In this document: positions 1 to 10,400 of the stretch, in pieces | How positions within the stretch are numbered: position 1 is the stretch's first letter | Layout of the letters: each line of letters starts with the position of its first letter | Source of the DNA: Agrococcus jejuensis | GTDB lineage: Bacteria; Actinomycetota; Actinomycetes; Actinomycetales; Microbacteriaceae | Length of the DNA: 64,000 nt | Assembly: GCF_007679035.1 (NCBI RefSeq) | Contig: NZ_VEFR01000002.1 | Location: 475,245 to 539,244 of the forward strand | Reading direction: 5' to 3' | Program-made: the position numbers and the translations under genes | Notes under the pieces: generated by a model | What the model saw: only the letters and a program-made list of their open reading frames with translations | What the model was told of the DNA's origin: nothing | Databases searched by the model: none

Positions 1-476
1 AGGAGCCCGTGCCCGAGCTCGCGGTGCTGCGGGGCGAGCCGCTCGCCGACTGGTCGGGCGACGCGCTCGACGTCGAGGTGGATGCGGTCGTCGGCGAGGG
101 CGAGCGCCTGGCGCTCGACGTGCTCGCGACCGACGACGGCGCCGAGGCGACGACCGTCGTCGTCGAGCGCGTCGACGGCGCGCTGCGGCTCATCCTCGAC
201 CGATCCCGCGCATCCGCCGACGCGACGACCGATCGGTCGACGCTGCGCGGGCCCGTGCCGACGCGGGCCGGCGACGGCGACGTCGTGCGACTGCGCGTGG
301 TCGTCGACCGCTCGTCGGTCGAGGCGTTCTGCGAGGGCATCGCGCTGACCGCGCGCGTGTACCCGACGCGCACCGACGCGACGCGCGCCCGCATCGGCGG
401 CGACGCGAGCGTCGCGCGAGCGATCGCCTGGCCGATGGCGGGCGCCGAGCAGCCGGAGCGCGAGCTGCGGCGATGA
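1..476 (+). CDS. GH32 family glycoside hydrolase, C-terminal part (cut by window edge)
   Basis: The open frame is already running at base 3 and stops with TGA at 474-476, so only the last ~157 residues are present and the GTG at base 9 need not be a start. The visible part reads as the C-terminal beta-sandwich domain of glycoside hydrolase family 32 (levanases, inulinases, sucrose-6-phosphate hydrolases): a central stretch ends in VDRSSVEAF, the segment typical of that domain, followed by a short strand-rich tail. The catalytic five-bladed propeller lies outside the window. Immediately downstream is a second, complete GH32 gene and a PfkB sugar kinase, which supports a beta-fructoside (sucrose, levan or inulin) role. 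Without a visible secretion signal or catalytic domain, whether it is intracellular or exported is unknown. Confidence 0.75.
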   Translation, partial: EPVPELAVLRGEPLADWSGDALDVEVDAVVGEGERLALDVLATDDGAEATTVVVERVDGALRLILDRSRASADATTDRSTLRGPVPTRAGDGDVVRLRVVVDRSSVEAFCEGIALTARVYPTRTDATRARIGGDASVARAIAWPMAGAEQPERELRR

Positions 477-546
477 CCGGGGGCCACCGCCCCACCGAGC
501 ACGACCGACCGTCCGCAGCGTCGCGGACGCACCCCGAGGAGGAGCG

Positions 547-2136
547 ATGGAGCTCGACCACCTGTCCAGACGGAGCATGCTGATGGGCGCGACGGGCGCC
601 GTGCTCGGCGGCATCGCCACGAGCGCGTCGGGCTTGAGCGCCACCGCGGAGCAGGCGCACCGCGGCGGCCATGGGCCGCACGGCCCCCAGGGCGCCGGCG
701 CGACCGGCGCCACGTACCGCCCCGCGTACCACCTCAGCGTGCCGCGGGCGTGGAAGAACGACCCGCAGCGGCCCATCCGCGTCGGCGACGACTACCTGTA
801 CTACTACCTCGCCAACGAGGACTACCTCGAGGGCGGCGGCGGCACCGCCTGGCGGCTCGCGACGACGCGCGACCACGTGCGCTTCGACGATCAGGGCATC
901 GCGATCCCCAAGCTCACGAATGCCAACGGGGACTGCTGGTCGGGCTCCGTCGTCGTCGACGAGGCGAACACCGCCGGCTACGGCGCCGGCGCCGTCGTCG
1001 CCATCCTCACGCAGGCGCCGAACGGCGTGCAGGCGCAGTACCTGTGGGTCTCGACCGACGGCGGCCGCACCTTCCAGCCCGGCCCCGCCGCGCCCGTGCT
1101 GCCGAACCCCGGCGTGCACGACTTCCGCGACCCGAAGGTCGTGCGCGACGACGACCGCGACCGCTGGTGCCTGCTGAACGCCGAGGGCGACCGCATCGGC
1201 ATCTACGCATCCACCGACCTGCACGCGTGGACGCGCGTCGGCGAGCACGTCGTCGCAGGCCTGGGGCTCGTGGAGTGCCCCGACCTGTTCCGCATGCGCG
1301 CGAGCGACGGGACGCGCCACTGGGTGCTCGGCACGAGCGCCAACGGCAAGGCCCGCGGGCTGCCCGCGACCTACGCGTACTGGGTCGGCCACTTCGACGG
1401 CGCGACGTTCACGACCGCGCAGGCCGAGCCGCGCTGGCTCGACCACGGCTTCGACTTCTACGGCGCCGTCACCTACGACGCCCACGACGCCTCGGGTGCC
1501 GTCGACGAGACGCTGCGGCGCGCGATCGGCTGGGCGAACTTCTGGGACTACCCGCACAACGCCCCGTCGCTCGTCACCGACGCGTACAACGGCGACGACA
1601 TGATCGTGCGCGAGCTGCGCCTGCACCCCCGCGGCGGCGCATACGTCATCGCATCGCAGCCGCCCGCAGCCCTCGCAGACCACGTCGTGCGCACGCATGC
1701 GCTCGGCGACGTCGTCGTCGACGGCACGCTCGACCTCGACGTGCGCGCGGTCGCCTACGAGCTGCGCTGCCAGGTGCGGTGGGATGTCGCGAACCCGCCA
1801 GCGAACGTCGGCGTCGAGGTGCGACGCGCGCCGGGAGGCGGCCGGCACGTCGCCCTGGGCGCGACCCTCGAGCACCGCTACGCCTACGTCAACCGTCGCC
1901 CGACGTTCAACCCGACGGGCGGCGAGAGCCAGACGCCCATCGACCCCGGCTCGGGCACGCTGCCGATGCGGGTGCTCGTCGACCGTGCGAGCGTCGAGCT
2001 CTTCGTCGGCGACGGCAGCGAGGTGCACTCGCATCGCGTGTTCCCGCTGCCCGGCGACGACCGCATCCGCCTCTACGCGCACGGCGGCAGCGCGACGTTC
2101 GCGACCCTCGAGGTGGTGGAGTTGCGTGTCGACTGA
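547..2136 (+). CDS. Tat-exported GH32 enzyme (levanase / levan fructotransferase-like)
   Basis: A 529-aa protein. Residues 7-13 are SRRSMLM, a twin-arginine motif, followed by a hydrophobic segment to about residue 32, so the enzyme is probably exported folded by Tat. The three GH32 catalytic motifs are visible: WKNDPQ at 69-74 (nucleophile Asp72, variant of WMNDPNG), FRDPK at 193-197 (transition-state Asp195) and ECPDLF at 243-248 (acid/base Glu243). A C-terminal beta-sandwich with VDRASVELF follows. The WKNDPQ and ECPDLF forms, and the spacing, resemble Arthrobacter-type levan fructotransferases and Bacillus levanases more than intracellular invertases, but hydrolase versus transferase cannot be settled by reading. 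A GAGGAG ribosome site lies just before the ATG. It overlaps the PfkB kinase gene, implying one operon for extracellular fructan breakdown and fructose capture. Confidence 0.88.
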   Translation: MELDHLSRRSMLMGATGAVLGGIATSASGLSATAEQAHRGGHGPHGPQGAGATGATYRPAYHLSVPRAWKNDPQRPIRVGDDYLYYYLANEDYLEGGGGTAWRLATTRDHVRFDDQGIAIPKLTNANGDCWSGSVVVDEANTAGYGAGAVVAILTQAPNGVQAQYLWVSTDGGRTFQPGPAAPVLPNPGVHDFRDPKVVRDDDRDRWCLLNAEGDRIGIYASTDLHAWTRVGEHVVAGLGLVECPDLFRMRASDGTRHWVLGTSANGKARGLPATYAYWVGHFDGATFTTAQAEPRWLDHGFDFYGAVTYDAHDASGAVDETLRRAIGWANFWDYPHNAPSLVTDAYNGDDMIVRELRLHPRGGAYVIASQPPAALADHVVRTHALGDVVVDGTLDLDVRAVAYELRCQVRWDVANPPANVGVEVRRAPGGGRHVALGATLEHRYAYVNRRPTFNPTGGESQTPIDPGSGTLPMRVLVDRASVELFVGDGSEVHSHRVFPLPGDDRIRLYAHGGSATFATLEVVELRVD

Positions 2137-3019
2137 CCGGATGCCCGCGTTCGACGCGTGCGTCGTCGGCGAGGCGATCATGGACGTGCTCGTCGACGAC
2201 GGCGTGCGCACCGAGCGACCCGGCGGCAGCCCCGCCAACGTGGCGCTCGGACTCGGACGTCTCGGGCGGCGGGTCGCGCTGCGCACGCAGCTCGGCCCCG
2301 ACGCGCACGGCGGCGCCATCGCGGCGCACCTCGCGGCGAGCGACGTGCACGTGCTGCCGTCGTCGTTCGACGCCGACCGCACCTCGACCGCCATCGCGAC
2401 GATCGGCGCGGATGGCAGCGCCGACTACGCGTTCGACGTGACGTGGACGGTCGATCGCATCGAGGCCGTCGCAGCGACGGTGCTGCACGTCGGCTCCGTC
2501 GGGGCGTTCCTCGCGCCGGGCGGTCGCGTCGTCGAGCAGGCGGTGCGCACCTCGGCGGCCCGCTGGATCACGCTCGACCCCAACGTGCGGCCCTCGCTGC
2601 TGCCCGACCGAGCCGCAGCATCCGCGACCTTCGCCCGGCTCGCCGCGACCGCCGACGTCGTGAAGCTCTCGGACGAGGACGCCGCATGGCTGCTGCCCGA
2701 CCTCGACGCCGACGCCGTGCTCGACGCGATCGGCGCCATGGGCCCCTCGCTCGTGGTGCTGACCTGCGGTGCCGACGGCGCGAGCCTCGCGGCGGGGACC
2801 GCCCGAGCGCGGGTCGCGAGCGCCACGACGGATGCCGTCGACACCATCGGCGCCGGCGACACGTGCATGGCCGCTCTCATCGACGGGCTGCTGGCGCTCG
2901 ACCGCATCCCCGACGGCGCGTCCGAGCTGCGCGACCTGGGCGAGCGAGCCATGGCGGCAGCGGCGATCACGGTCGGGCGTCGCGGCGCCGATCTGCCCTG
3001 GGCTGCCGAGCTCGTCTGA
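2126..3019 (+). CDS. PfkB-family carbohydrate kinase (probable fructokinase)
   Basis: About 297 aa. The ribokinase/PfkB family signatures are present: GGSPANVALGLGRLG near the N-terminus (substrate-binding GG motif) and DTIGAGDT at residues 239-246 (anion hole, catalytic base Asp245). The family phosphorylates sugars with ATP; beside two GH32 genes the natural assignment is fructokinase making fructose-6-phosphate. I chose GTG 2126 because it overlaps the end of the GH32 gene and has GAGGTGG upstream; ATG 2141, five codons later, is the alternative and lacks a good ribosome site. The gene ends at TGA 3017-3019 and is followed convergently by the surface-protein gene. The overlap indicates translational coupling with the fructan hydrolase. 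Specificity for fructose over other ketoses is inference from context. Confidence 0.85.
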   Translation: MSTDRMPAFDACVVGEAIMDVLVDDGVRTERPGGSPANVALGLGRLGRRVALRTQLGPDAHGGAIAAHLAASDVHVLPSSFDADRTSTAIATIGADGSADYAFDVTWTVDRIEAVAATVLHVGSVGAFLAPGGRVVEQAVRTSAARWITLDPNVRPSLLPDRAAASATFARLAATADVVKLSDEDAAWLLPDLDADAVLDAIGAMGPSLVVLTCGADGASLAAGTARARVASATTDAVDTIGAGDTCMAALIDGLLALDRIPDGASELRDLGERAMAAAAITVGRRGADLPWAAELV

Positions 3020-3068
3020 CGACCACCCGTCGTCGGGCTGGCCGACGAGGACGATCGCGCGAGCTCGA

Positions 3069-3094
3069 CCGCCGCGCCCCGGCGGACGCGGCGG
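3069..3094. terminator. Possible bidirectional hairpin terminator
   Basis: Eight-base perfect arms CCGCCGCG (3069-3076) and CGCGGCGG (3087-3094) with a 10-nt loop lie in the 96-bp gap between the convergent kinase and surface-protein genes. There is no T-run, so this is a weak call from position and symmetry only. Confidence 0.35.
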
Positions 3095-3115
3095 CTGAAT
3101 CGCACCGAGCGCCGC

Positions 3116-6100
3116 TCAGCGCGCCGACGAGCGACGGCGCACCGCCGCGCCGCCGAGCACGAGCGCGGCGCCGGCGAGCAGCATCGGCAGGAGCAGCAGC
3201 TCGACGCCGGTGCGCGGCAGCCCATCGGACCCGGCCGCAGCCTGCGGCGCCGATGCGACCGGTGCGGGTGCGACGGCACTGGTGGGCGGATCGACCACGG
3301 GCGGCGTGACGATCGGCGCGGCGATCGACACAGGGGTGCGGACGGTCTGCGTCTCGGCGCCCGCGGCCTCGAGGCGCACGACGATCTCGTGCGCGCCGGG
3401 CTCGACGCCCGCCGGGATCGTCACCGACATCGCGAGCACGCCGTCGGCATCCACGACGCCGCGGCCGAGCTCGATGGGCGTCGAATGCAGCTCGACGACG
3501 GCGACCGCGCCGACCGGCAGCCCGGCGGCGCGCACGTCGACGACGTCTCCCGCACGCAGCGTCGAGCCCTCCAGCGCGGAGCCATCTGGACCGAGCAGGA
3601 TCGGCGCGAAGCGGAAGGGCTCGGCCACCACCGCGGCGGCAGCGCCGACGCCGTTCGCGTTCACGGCCGCGACCGACAGCGCGACGGGCACGCCGTTGGT
3701 CAGGCCCGACACGATCGCCGAGGTGCCGTCGGCACCCATCGCGACGCCGGCGGGCACGACCGCGCCATCGATCGTCGCCGTCACGACGTGGTCGACGATC
3801 GGCGAGCCGCCGTCGAAGGCCGGGGCGTCCCAGTGCAGCGTCACGACGCCGTCGCCGACGGTCGCAGCCAGCGCCTCGACCGCATCCGAGACCCTGCTCG
3901 GCGTCGCCGTGACGACGTCGCTCCATGCGCCGGCGCCCGCGACGTTGACCGCCGCGACTCGGAACTCGTAGGCGGTGCCGTCGGCGAGGTCGGAGACGAG
4001 GGCGCCGGTCGCCGACGACTGCTCGAGCCCGGCCGGCGTCGTCCACTCCTGCGTGCCCGCGATCCGATGCTCGACGGCCCACGACAGGATGCGCGCGCCG
4101 CCGTCGCTCGCCGGAGCCGACCACGTCAGCGTCACCGCACCCGCGCTCGCCGCCGCCTCGAGCGTCGCGGGTGCATCGGGCACCGACCGTGGCGTCGCAG
4201 AGGCGGTCGCGCTCCACGCACCCGCGGCGGCTGCGTTCACGGCCGCGACCCGCACCTCGTACTCGAGTCCGTCGACGAGTCCGGAGACCACCGCGGTCGT
4301 GCCATCGCGATCGACCGACGCCGGCGCGACCCAGCGCGGCTGGCCGTCGTCGTCGAGATCGCCGACGACGTGGAGCTCGAGCGCGTAGTCGGTGATCTCG
4401 GCACCGCCGTCCCAGGCGGGCGCATCCCACTCGACGGCGATCGCCTGGGATGCCGGCACGGCCACGACACCCGTCGGCGCATCCGGCACCGTGCGCGGCA
4501 CGACGGTGACTGCCTCCGACGAGAGACCGCGACCGGCCTCGGTGACCGCGGCGACGCGCACCTCGTACGCGGTGCCGTTCTCGAGCGACGCGATGCTCGC
4601 CGACGTGGACGCGACCGGCTCGAGCGCCGTCCACTCCGTGGTGCCGACCTCGCGGTGCTCGACGACGTAGCCGGTGATCGCAGCGCCGCCGTCGAACGCG
4701 GGAGCCGACCACGTCACGCCGACGCTGCCCGAACCGGGCGTCGCGACGATGGACGTCGGAGCGTCAGGCGCACGACGCGGCGTGAACGTCTCGACGGCGC
4801 TGAAGGCACCGTCGCCTCCGCCGGTCACGGCGTGGACGCGCACCTCGTACGTCACGCCGTCGACGAGGTTGGACAGGAACGCCAACCTCTGCGACCCCGG
4901 CACCCGGTCCATGATCGACCAGTCGCCGCCCGGCGCGCGGAGCTCGACGACGTACCAGTCGATCGGCAGGCCGCCGCCATCGGGCGCGGTCCACGTCAGC
5001 ACCGCGCCGCCCGCATGCGGAGCGACGGACTGCCAGGTGGGCGCCGCCGCGAGCGTGTGCGGGATCGCCGTGACGACCGTGCTCCACGGGCCGGTGCCGA
5101 CCTCGTTGGTCGCCGCGACCCGCAGCTCGACCCTCGTGCCGTTGGCGATGTCGCCGAGCACGAGCTCCGTGCCCGCGACGCTCGAGACATCCGTCCACTC
5201 GCCGCCTGCGATGCGCTGCTGCACGAGGTAGCCGATCACGTCGACGCCGCCGTCGTCGGTCGGCGCCGCCCACGTCAGGGCGATGGATCGGTCGCCGCCC
5301 ACCGCGACGACGTCGATGGGCTGGCCGGGCACGGCAAGGGGCGTCGCCGTCACGGTGGCGAACGCGCCGAGGCCGAGGTCGTTGCGGGCGGCGACGCGCA
5401 CTTGCACCTCGACGCCGTTGGCGAGGTCCGTGATCCACGCGTACGTGCCGTCGATCGCTTCCTCGGGCAGGTCGATCCACGCGCCCGCGCCGACGCGGTA
5501 TTGCACGAGGTACGAGGTGATCGCCGAGCCACCGTCCTCCGCCGGCGCCATCCACGCGACGTCGATGGTGCCGTCGCCCGGGTTGGTCTCGAGCCCGGTC
5601 GGCGCATCCGGCTGGCGCATCGGCTGCACCGACACGGAGGTCGACGGCTGGCCGAGCCCCGAGATGTTCTGCGCGCGCACACGCAGCTGCGAGACCTCGC
5701 CGAGCGGCAGCCCGGTGACGTACGTGCCGACCCGGCTGCCCGGAACGGTGGCGTGCTGCACCCAGACGCCGCCGACGAGGCGCTCGACGACGTACTGCTG
5801 CACGGGCGTGCCGTATGCGTCGAACGGAGCGACCCAGTCGAGCCGCACGGTGTCGAGGGTCGTGGAGGCCACGAGCCCGGTGGGCGCGCCCGGTGTCGCC
5901 GGCACGTAGACGCTGCCGTACTGGCTGAACGGACCCTGTCCCGCGGCGTTCACCGCCGCGACGCGGAACTGGTGGGTCATGCCGAGCGAGACGGGGACGA
6001 GGATCGACGTCCCAGCGGCGGGGGCGACGGTGATCGTCCCGCCCTGCATGGGCTGGACCACGTAGTGCTGCAGCGGGGCGCCGTTGAGCGCGGGCTGCTG

Positions 6101-7207
6101 CCAGGTTACGCGCACCACGCCCGACGACTCCATGACCACGGTGGGCGCGGCAGGCGCGGACGGCGCCGTGACCCGAGTGGCGTCGACGCTCGTCTCGGGT
6201 CCCTGGCCGTACTGGTTGACCGCGGCGACCCAGATGCGTACCGTCTCGCCCGGCGCGAGCGGGAAGGCGAACGACGTCGAGTTCCTCGGCTGCGAGGGTC
6301 CGTTACCGGCGCGCACGACATAGGTGACGGGTGCGCCACCGGACTGGATCGGCGGCGACCAGGTGGCCACCACGCTGGTGCCCTCCTGTCGAACCGCGAG
6401 GTCGCGCACGCTGCCCGGTGCCGTGCCGTCGACCACGATGCTCGCGGCGAAGGTCGCGATGCCGTTCTGGTTCGAGGCCTCGACCGTGAAGTCGTAGCGG
6501 CCCACCACCGACGGCTGGCCGGCGATGATGCCGTCGGACGACAGGCTGACGCCCGGCGGCAGCGAGCCGGACGCCACGCGGACGGTAGGCCTCGGCGTGC
6601 CCCCGAGACCGAGCATCGCCGTGTAGTACTGACCGACGATCGCCCGCGGCAGCGTGCCTGAGACCCCGGGCGGGGTGCCCGGATCGACGTAGGTGCGGAA
6701 GACGAGATCGTCGCCCCCGCCGGAGATCCCGCCCGGATAGTTCTCGTTCGTCGAGAACCGGACGATGCCGGACCCGGAGCCGGTGAACGTGACCATGTAG
6801 GTCGAGCCGGCCCGGACGGTCGGCGGCTGCGAGATCGGGATGTGCAGCCAGCCGGTGCTCAGCACCTGCGCGGATCCCGACCCTGCGATCGGCGCCGAGC
6901 CACCGACGGCCGAGAGCGTGGCCGTGATGGTGGTGCCCGGTGCGGCGATCTCGTAGACGTCGAAGTCGACGGCGTCGAGCAGGCCCGTGCGGCCGGCGGT
7001 GAAGGTCTGCGTCTCCTCGAACGGGACCTCGGCGTCGAAGACGAAGTCGACGGCGGACCGTGGGTTCTGCTGATCGATCGTGCTCGCCGCCTGCGCGGCG
7101 GGCGCTGGCGCGAGCACCAGGCCGCCGAGCGCGACCGCGACGGCGGAAGCGCCGGCCAGCAGGCTGCGGAGGGTGCGGACGGATGCGGTGCGGGCTGCGT
7201 GTGCCAT
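3116..7207 (-). CDS. Large LPXTG-anchored surface protein with ten fibronectin type III modules (paralogue 1)
   Basis: 1363 aa. A Sec signal peptide (about residues 1-41, ending in AQA-AS) is followed by a strand-rich, probably sandwich-type domain (~42-180), an Ig-like He_PIG-type module with LPPGVSLSSDGIIAGQP (~182-255), then ten consecutive ~95-residue Fn3 modules recognisable by the repeated V-W-x-x-P-x-x-D/N-G-G and G-x-x-Y-x-V-R-V-A-A-x-N motifs (~258-1215). A further C-terminal beta domain, a Pro/Val/Ala spacer, and a sorting signal close the protein: LPRTG, a hydrophobic stretch, and a basic tail RRRSSAR, so class-type sortase attachment to peptidoglycan is expected. Start ATG 7207 has GAAGG upstream. 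The next gene is its paralogue with the same module order. Function is unknown; adhesion, carbohydrate binding or surface scaffolding are possible. The sandwich domain assignment is by appearance only. Confidence 0.88.
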   Translation of the reverse strand: MAHAARTASVRTLRSLLAGASAVAVALGGLVLAPAPAAQAASTIDQQNPRSAVDFVFDAEVPFEETQTFTAGRTGLLDAVDFDVYEIAAPGTTITATLSAVGGSAPIAGSGSAQVLSTGWLHIPISQPPTVRAGSTYMVTFTGSGSGIVRFSTNENYPGGISGGGDDLVFRTYVDPGTPPGVSGTLPRAIVGQYYTAMLGLGGTPRPTVRVASGSLPPGVSLSSDGIIAGQPSVVGRYDFTVEASNQNGIATFAASIVVDGTAPGSVRDLAVRQEGTSVVATWSPPIQSGGAPVTYVVRAGNGPSQPRNSTSFAFPLAPGETVRIWVAAVNQYGQGPETSVDATRVTAPSAPAAPTVVMESSGVVRVTWQQPALNGAPLQHYVVQPMQGGTITVAPAAGTSILVPVSLGMTHQFRVAAVNAAGQGPFSQYGSVYVPATPGAPTGLVASTTLDTVRLDWVAPFDAYGTPVQQYVVERLVGGVWVQHATVPGSRVGTYVTGLPLGEVSQLRVRAQNISGLGQPSTSVSVQPMRQPDAPTGLETNPGDGTIDVAWMAPAEDGGSAITSYLVQYRVGAGAWIDLPEEAIDGTYAWITDLANGVEVQVRVAARNDLGLGAFATVTATPLAVPGQPIDVVAVGGDRSIALTWAAPTDDGGVDVIGYLVQQRIAGGEWTDVSSVAGTELVLGDIANGTRVELRVAATNEVGTGPWSTVVTAIPHTLAAAPTWQSVAPHAGGAVLTWTAPDGGGLPIDWYVVELRAPGGDWSIMDRVPGSQRLAFLSNLVDGVTYEVRVHAVTGGGDGAFSAVETFTPRRAPDAPTSIVATPGSGSVGVTWSAPAFDGGAAITGYVVEHREVGTTEWTALEPVASTSASIASLENGTAYEVRVAAVTEAGRGLSSEAVTVVPRTVPDAPTGVVAVPASQAIAVEWDAPAWDGGAEITDYALELHVVGDLDDDGQPRWVAPASVDRDGTTAVVSGLVDGLEYEVRVAAVNAAAAGAWSATASATPRSVPDAPATLEAAASAGAVTLTWSAPASDGGARILSWAVEHRIAGTQEWTTPAGLEQSSATGALVSDLADGTAYEFRVAAVNVAGAGAWSDVVTATPSRVSDAVEALAATVGDGVVTLHWDAPAFDGGSPIVDHVVTATIDGAVVPAGVAMGADGTSAIVSGLTNGVPVALSVAAVNANGVGAAAAVVAEPFRFAPILLGPDGSALEGSTLRAGDVVDVRAAGLPVGAVAVVELHSTPIELGRGVVDADGVLAMSVTIPAGVEPGAHEIVVRLEAAGAETQTVRTPVSIAAPIVTPPVVDPPTSAVAPAPVASAPQAAAGSDGLPRTGVELLLLPMLLAGAALVLGGAAVRRRSSAR

Positions 7208-7257
7208 GGGTCGCCTTCGGCATGGAGCGCCGACCGGGCCGCTGCGGCAGATGAATC

Positions 7258-7285
7258 TCGCTCAGGATAGGTCGAGGGATCCTCG
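7258..7285 (-). promoter_or_regulatory. Putative promoter of surface-protein paralogue 1
   Basis: On the minus strand CCTATCCTGAGC contains a -10-like TATCCT (7264-7269), about 57 nt before the ATG. Paralogue 2 has CCTATGCTGAGC at the same distance from its ATG, and both leaders end in GCCGAAGGC before the start. A small dyad CGAGG-GAT-CCTCG lies upstream at 7273-7285. No convincing -35 box is visible. The shared block is the evidence; sigma factor is unknown. Confidence 0.4.
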
Positions 7286-7446
7286 TTCGCCTAGCCACGC
7301 CGAGGAGATGGCTCGAGCTGGGTGCCTCGCAGCGGCATCCCGACCCGGCCGGCGGCCCCGTCGGACGACGTCGCGTCGGGCGGACGCCTGCGTCTGCAGT
7401 CGTGCCGCACCCGCCGGATCGAGGGATCGGGCGGGCGCGGCACGCA

Positions 7447-10400
7447 TCACCGTCGCGCGGACCGCCTGCGCGCAGCGGCGCCCACGAGGAGCAGCGCGGC
7501 GCCCAGCAGCAGCATCGGCAGCAGCGTGTCGAGGCCGGTGCGCGGCAGCTGCCCCGCACCGCCTGCCGAGGGAGCCGCTGCTGCGGGCGCGACGGCGACC
7601 GGCGCGGGCGCGACGGGCGCGATCGCCGGGGGCTGCACGACGGGCGGCTCGACCACGGGCGGCGTCACGATCGGAGCGGCGATCGTGACGGGCACGCGGA
7701 TGGGCGCGACCTCGGCTCCGGCGTCGAGGAGGCGCACGACGATCTCGTGCTCCCCCGGCGTCACGCCCTCCGGGATCGTCACGGTCACCGCGAGGTCGCC
7801 GTTCGCGTCGACGATGCCCCGACCGAGCACGATGGGCGTCGAGTGCAGCTCGACGACGGCCTCGGCGCCGGCCGGCAGATCCGACGCGCGGACCACGAGC
7901 TCGTCGCCTGCGCGCAGCGTGGAGCCGTCGACCTCCGAGCCGTCCGGCCCGAGGATCGTCGGCACGAACGCGAACGGCGTCGTGGAGACTCCCGCGGCAG
8001 TGCCCCAGCCGTTCGCGTTCACGGCGACCACCGTGAGCACGATCGGCGTGCCGTTCTCGAGCCCCGTGACGACCGCGGTGGTGCCGTCGACGACGACCTG
8101 CGGCAGCACCGGCGTCCCCAGCTCGGTCGAGACCAGGACGCGGTACTCGAGCACCGGCGTGCCGCCGTCCCACTGCGGCGCATCCCACGACAGCTCCACC
8201 CGACGATCGCCGGGCGTCGCAGCCAGGCCCTGCACGGCGTCCGCGAGCCCTGTCGGCGTTGCCGACGCCACTGCGCTCCACGGTCCCGTGCCCGCGGCGT
8301 TGATGGCCGCGACGCGGAACTCGTACGCGGTGCCGTCGTCGAGCCCGAGCACGGTGACGAGGTTCTGCGTGCCCTCGGTGTCGGTCGGCGTGGTCCACGC
8401 GTCGTCGCCGACGACGCGGTGCTCGATCGCCCAGCCCTCGATCGCCGCGCCGCCGTCGGAGACGGGCGGCGCCCACGTCAGCTGCACGCGGCCGCTGCTC
8501 GGGAAGGCCAGGAGATCGACGGGCGCTCCGGGCAGCGAGCGCGGCGTCGTGCTGGCCGGCTCGCTCCAGGCGCCCTGCCCGGCGACGGTGACCGCGGCGA
8601 TGCGCACGCTGTACGCCGCGCCGTCGACGAGCCCGTCGACGATCGCGGATGCGCCGTCGAACGTCACCGACTCGGGCGCGATCCAGACCGGCTCCTCGAG
8701 CTCGGTGCGGTCGCCCCAGCGGTGGATCTCCAGCACGTACCCGCCGAGGGCGGCGCCGCCGTCGAACCCGGGCGCCTCCCACGTCACGGCCATGCCGCCG
8801 GAGCGCGGCGACGCGGTCACGGCCGTCGGCGCGTCGGGCACGGTACGCGGCGTCGAGGATGCCTGCACCCACGGGCCGCGTCCGGCCGGGTTGATGGCAG
8901 CGACGCGCAGCTCGTAGGCGACGCCGTTCTCGAGCCCCCCGACGCTCGCCGTCGTGCCGTCGAGCGAGACCGCGTTCGACACGATCCACTCGTCGGTGCC
9001 CTCGGGTCGCAGCTCGACCGCGTACGACGTGACGTCGGCGCCACCGTCGAAGGTCGGCGCAGACCAGGCGAGCTGCACGGAGGCGTCGCCCGGCGTCGCT
9101 GCGAGGGCCGTGGGCGCTTCCGGCAGCGTGAACGGCGTCGCGGAGACGACGTCGCTCGGCGCGCCGAAGCCGGCCGCATTGCCCACGGAGACCCGCACCT
9201 CGTACGCCACGCCGTTCGACAGCCCGTCGACGAGCGCACGCCTCCCGCCGTACACGACCACGGGGATCGTGCGCCACGCGCCACCGTCGGCGCGCATCTC
9301 GACGCGCCAGGCGTCGATGGCGGCGCCGCCGTCGAATGCGGGCGGTGCCCAGGTGATCCACACGGCAGCATCGCGAGCCTCGACCGAGAGGCCGGTCGGC
9401 GCGTCCGGAACGGTCCGCGGCGTCACCGAGACGACCGTGCTCCACGCGCCGACGCCTGCCGCGTTCTGCGCAGCGACGCGCAGCTCGACCGCGACGCCGT
9501 TCGCGAGGCCCGAGACCACGACCGAGGCGTCGTCGAACGCGACCTCCACCGGCGCGGCCCACGCGCCGCCTGCGATGCGCTGCTGCACGACGTAGCCCGT
9601 CACGGGGTCACCACCGTCGCTCGCGGGTGCTTCGACGTCGAGGGTCACGGCGCCGTCGCCGGGCGTCGCGGATGCGACCGCGGGCGCGTCGGGCACCGTG
9701 CGGGGCGTCGCGGAGATCGACGACCACGGGCCGGTGCCACGAGCGTTGATCGCCGCCACGCGCACCGCGACCGACGTGCCGTTCACGAGGCCATCGACGG
9801 ATGCCGTGGTGCCGACGATGCGGGAGGGCGCCACCGGCGACCACGCGCCGCCCGCGACCTGCACCTCGACGACGTAGCCGGTGATGGCGGCGCCGCCGTC
9901 GGCGGGCGCCGTCCACGAGACGTCGACACGACCGTCGCCGGGCACGATCGCGAGCGAGCCCGGCGCATCCGCGACGCGGCTGGGCACGATCGAGGCCTGC
10001 GCGGAGGGCGCACCCGTGCCCGCGGCGTTCACGGCGACGACGCGCAGCGTGTGCACCTCGCCGTTCACGAGACCCTCGATGCGCACGGTGGCGCCCGAGA
10101 CCTGTCCCGGTGCCTCCTGCAGGGTCACCCAGGAGCCGGCCACGAGCCGCTCGACGCGGTAGGCCGTGATGGGCGAGCCGCCGTCGGACGAGGGCGCCGT
10201 GAACGCGAGCTGCACGGCGCCGTCGCCGGAGGTCACCGTGCCGAGGGTGGGCGCGGAGGGCAGCGTGATGGGGCGGGCGTAGGCGAGGGCACTGAAGGCG
10301 CCCTGGCCCCCCGCGGTGACCGCCGCGACGCGGAACTGGTGGAAGAAGCTGGGCGAGAGCCCGGTGATGAGGGCGCTCGTGCCCGAGACGGCGCTCGCGG

